Shown here piece by piece: positions 60,601 through 64,000 of a stretch of DNA of 64,000 nt. Every line of letters starts with the position of its first letter. Position 1 is the stretch's first letter. A program made the translations under genes and the position numbers. This DNA comes from Panorpa germanica. Its lineage: Eukaryota; Arthropoda; Insecta; Mecoptera; Panorpidae. Below the pieces are notes generated by a model. That model saw nothing but the letters and a program-made list of their open reading frames with translations, searched no databases and was not told where the DNA came from. The DNA lies in the NCBI GenBank assembly GCA_963678705.1, contig CAVMBN010000120.1, positions 1 to 64,000 of the forward strand, in the 5' to 3' direction.

Positions 60601-61229
60601 CACAACGAGTACGATATGATTACGACATTAATTATGCAGAGAATATAATGCAGAAATTACGCATAGCTTTCGCAAAATGTTTTGAACATCAAGAACTACA
60701 AAAAGATAAACAGGAGAGACAATATAATAAACATTCACGGCCAGTACAATACAAATTAGGAGACAAAGTAATGTTAAGACAAATAGCTACGAATCCCGGA
60801 TCATCGAAAAAATTAATCAAAGCATGGACAGGACCGCATCGAATAGTAGAAATAAAAGGACCAGTAGACGTCATTATCAGAGAAATGTACGGACACAAAG
60901 AACGGACTGTACACGTAAACCGATTGAAACCCTTTTATGGCAACGCTACTGATATATTCAGAGGAGAAGACACCCTACAGACGGCCCTGGACAACGAACA
61001 TCAAGATGACGATCAACTCGAAGTAGACGCGGAGCCTTTACTGAATCCGTGGTACTACTATGAAGACCCCTTACCAGAACCAGAACCCCCGGATGACGTA
61101 TTACCACCCGAACAACCCGAAGAGCCCGAAGAAATGATAGAAACACCAACGGAGCCCGCAAGATACCACACCAGAAGTCGTGGAGAGATAACAGCAGATT
61201 ATCCATGGGTCCTGAGGAGCGCTATCTAA
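57387..61229 (+). pseudogene. Ty3/gypsy pol polyprotein (RT, RNase H, integrase)
   Basis: Frame of 1,280 aa with all standard gypsy pol landmarks in order: VCIDYRGLNAVTKKD, TTLDMSKGYFQ and YLDDIIIYS (reverse transcriptase, about 330-510); LSVDASNLALGAILSQ and ISDHRPLRW (RNase H, about 640-760); H-x3-H...C-x2-C zinc finger GHCGYERM...CVMCQKNK (about 850-895); integrase core SVDITGPL, TDRGANFLSE, PQTNGQVERYNR (about 910-1020); a GPY/F-like KAWTGPHRIVEIKGP (about 1140). The tail is Pro/Glu-rich, ending RYHTRSRG. I see no Gag or protease motif upstream of the RT. The pol frame looks whole; the element as a whole does not. Confidence 0.9.
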
Positions 61230-64000
61230 GAACCACTGCAAATCAAATTAAAATTCATACCGCCATAAACCGCGAGTGAAAGTGTTTTAATTACTCGTCA
61301 TCACACCAACATAATGCAAAGACTCTCAAACAGTGAAACATATAATAAAAAGACAATATCCACTTAATAATCAGTATATAAACTTTTTAACATTCAGTGA
61401 ATCAAAAGGACTCTTTTTTTTAAATAATCAGAACATTGACTACAACCATGTAAACACGCAGTGAGAAAGTGAAAACTATCAAAGGACTCTTTTATAACAT
61501 CAATGAATTGAACGGAAAAAACCATAATGTTGTTAGATATAAGCACATAGAATAGTTTAGAATTAAGAATTAATTGTAAATGCATGTTATAATAAGAATA
61601 CACCCATGTTTAACGTTGAGACAAAGTATTTTGAAATAAATAAATTATAAAGTATATCGACCACAAAAAGGTTTTGAAATTAAAATATCATAGATTAGTA
61701 AAATAAACAAATCTCGACCTTAAAGATTGGTGTATTAGAATAGAACAACTAGCCCCAGACATTAGAATAGAAATAATTTTAAGACAACAGCACAGTTACC
61801 CATAATATAAACCAGAAAAAAAGAATACATTGTAACAAATCCTTACACGAGCCTCATAACCATTTCAACACGTCTTTGCAAAATTGAACAACGCGTATAG
61901 AGGTACATGAACAGCAAAGTAAACACTCTCAAAGATTATACACCAATCCTCTAGGCCCATTAACCTAGCTGGACCCGTGTATTGAAAACAGAAATCAATT
62001 ACAATTCGATTTCAAAGTAGAAACATCACCGGAAAGAAAAACCAAAATAGAACAACGAGAAAAGAGACAGCGTCCCAACGGCTGTTAAGGCTGTTAAAAA
62101 CCAAGGTACCTAAAAATTGTGTTAAAACTGAGAGTTTGAACAAAGAAAGGAGGGGGTAGATATAACCGCAGGTTATACGCCAAAATAATAGCAAAAGTTC
62201 AATTGGTATTGACAGTGTAGACATTTGAATGAGAATCGGGTTTTTTAAAATAATTACATCAATTTTTTTTAACTGTGTACAATGTATTAATCTTGGTTTA
62301 TTTTACAGACGACTGGCGCCATGAAATTTAGGTTTAAGTTAGATATAAGAATAATATAAATACAATGTTGCTATCATAAAAATATAGTATATGAAATAAA
62401 ATTTAATTACTGTTAATAAATATATGATTGTTTTAACTCTATCTGAATTCAAATTTAAAATCAATGTTTAGCTTTAAGAAACTAGAACGCATGAATAAAT
62501 AATAAAACTTGCAACAAAGTAACAGCCAGAGATTGTCAGAAAATAATGACATGAATTTTGATAAAATCCATAGATGTAAATTAAGATAAAATTAACAGTT
62601 TGAGAATTCATGATCTAGCTTATACGACACGTGGGGCATAGTTTAGAGTTAAAATCACGTTTATATACAACCATAAAAATTGCAATTAAAATTCGAACAG
62701 AGATTTAAGAAATAGAAATAACAAAACGCATTTCCGTATCAAACAAAGCATTGGCGATAGACTTATTGAACCTCAGCACGAAAGACAGAGAGGAAAATAT
62801 TACGCACTTTAATACCATATACAAAAGTAAAAATGATGATGTCAGTGGTTCCAAACAAAGAATCAATGAGATCACCCTTCGGGAATATTAAATCAGAGTG
62901 GGAGATTTTCTTTACCTCATTAGAATCAGTACATTATTAAAATCAGTCTAATTCTAGCCTCGGAAGGAGAGCTAATTGGTCTCACAATTGCAGAGCCTTT
63001 GCAAAGTTCAAAGTTAGTGTTAAGCATTACTTTTCGAACACGCGGCAAAGTCTAAAAACAAGTTCAAGTTCAAGTTCAAATTCAAGTTCAAGTTCAAGTT
63101 CAAGTTAAATTCAAACAGGAATTTAAGTCAGAAGTCTAAGTTCAGTTCTAAGTTAAATTCAAGGAGGAATTTAAGTCTAAAGTCAAGTGCAAGCGTTTTG
63201 AAATCAAGTTTTGAAATCATTGCATGTAACCAAGCGAAGTTAAATTTAAAAGATAAATTTAAGTTTAAGTGTAAGAGAAAAGCATTGTAATTTCCCATTT
63301 AAATCGAATTAAATGTGAATAAAGCAAGTGTAAACCTTAAGCCCAAGTGTTTAAAATCCAATTACCCGACTTATACCTTTACAGAGAGTAAAGAACGAGC
63401 TAACTTCCAGTGCAGACTACACAGAAGCAGAACAGAGATCTACACAGGATAAAAGCTAAGTAACATTTCATATAACAAAAACGTAGAAATCTAGATAAAA
63501 CGACATTGAGACTTGAGAACCACAGGGAACTCACACACAAACTATATAGACACAGGAGCGACCTGTACAGAAATCATCAGTTGCCGCCATATTGAAAACG
63601 CACAGCTCGGAGCACCGCTCGTGACTAGACGAACGTATCGAACGAATACGAACGCATCGAACGAATGACAGACACCTAACAAACATATGTTTTGACAAAA
63701 TTACAAACTAACACAATTCAAGGTCATACGCAGAGTACCCAGGAACGATTGCAGCTACGCATGGAAACGAGAACAACGTACTGAGAAACAGAGTCACGTC
63801 GTATAACGCATAATGCATGTCATAGATTTAATTTTATGTATTTTACAGGAATTATAATTTTAAATCGTATGTCTTAATAACAAAACCCTTGATAAAACAA
63901 TTCCCAAAGGAACGCTCTAAAGAGAACGCTCGAGAATAGATGCATGTTTTGATATAGGTTTTACAGCTAACGTTTAGGCACAAAATCGACGTCAAAATAA
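61230..64000 (+). other. 3' region of the gypsy element and flanking sequence
   Basis: 2.8 kb, AT-rich, no gene I can support. Contains the purine tract near 62143-62157, the hexamer repeat array at 63058-63200, and at about 63538-63580 a short reading NYIDTGATCTEII that resembles a retroviral-type protease active site. Confidence 0.5.
63058..63200. repeat. AAGTTC hexamer array
   Basis: CAAGTT/TTCAAG hexamers repeat about nine times at 63058-63115 and in interrupted form to about 63200. Looser echoes occur to 63260. Confidence 0.85.

Larger units (their letters stand above)
57227..64000 (+). mobile_element. Ty3/gypsy LTR element, left part not present (fossil)
   Basis: Begins abruptly at the end of the host duplication, without a 5' LTR, and runs to the window edge or near it. 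The pol frame 57387-61229 is long and open. The region after it is non-coding and includes purine-rich AAAGAAAGGAGGGGG near 62143-62157, which could mark the start of the 3' LTR, but no partner LTR is in the window to prove it. Broken at least at its left end. Confidence 0.8.

Noticed and set aside
1-64000. tRNA and rRNA genes
   Set aside because: None recognised by eye. The only tRNA-like sequence is the primer-binding site of the BEL element, which is complementary to a tRNA end.

Overview
The window is AT-rich animal nuclear DNA, almost certainly from an insect: it carries intron-bearing genes with GT/AG junctions, insect-style transposons (Polinton, Helitron, BEL/Pao, Ty3/gypsy, small MITEs), and recognisable homologues of LIN37/Mip40 and exportin-6. 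I cannot fix the order; a beetle-like genome is only a guess.

Layout. 1-1083: a small three-exon Myb/SANT-domain gene on the minus strand, probably belonging to a PIF/Harbinger-like element. 1135-30430: one 29.3-kb Polinton/Maverick fossil with a 6-bp target duplication (AACATT) and unusually long inverted arms of about 6.8 kb. Its recognisable cargo is DNA polymerase B pieces, repeated several times, plus small acidic proteins. Nested inside it are a Helitron (about 10439-16199), a BEL/Pao LTR element with near-identical LTRs (18064-23712), a MITE in each arm and a nested palindrome (10119-10438). 30431-43256: a degenerate exportin-6 segment (minus) followed by a 13-exon secreted-protein gene (plus) that joins a catalytically dead trypsin-like domain, a Ser/Thr-rich linker and a fibrinogen-related (FReD) lectin domain. 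44374-46313: LIN37. 46934-52080: a second exportin-6 segment (minus), which includes the C-terminal exons. 52630-57226: a second, broken copy of the protease-homologue/FReD gene. 57227-64000: a Ty3/gypsy element whose pol frame is preceded by a macro-domain-like segment.

The host part is a tandem duplication: 1087-1134 plus 30431-38726 corresponds to 49188-57226. Because the second copy carries the unoccupied Polinton target (49230-49235), the Polinton arrived after the duplication, or inserted in only one copy. The exportin-6 copies share two apparent frame discontinuities and each also has private stops, so the exportin-6 segment looks decayed. The protease-homologue/FReD gene is mostly intact in copy A and broken in copy B. 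Divergence between the two copies is concentrated in the FReD exons rather than in the intron between them.

The items most worth following are the pseudo-protease/FReD fusion with exon-localised divergence, the Polinton with giant inverted arms and two related acidic proteins, and the macro-like domain in the gypsy element.
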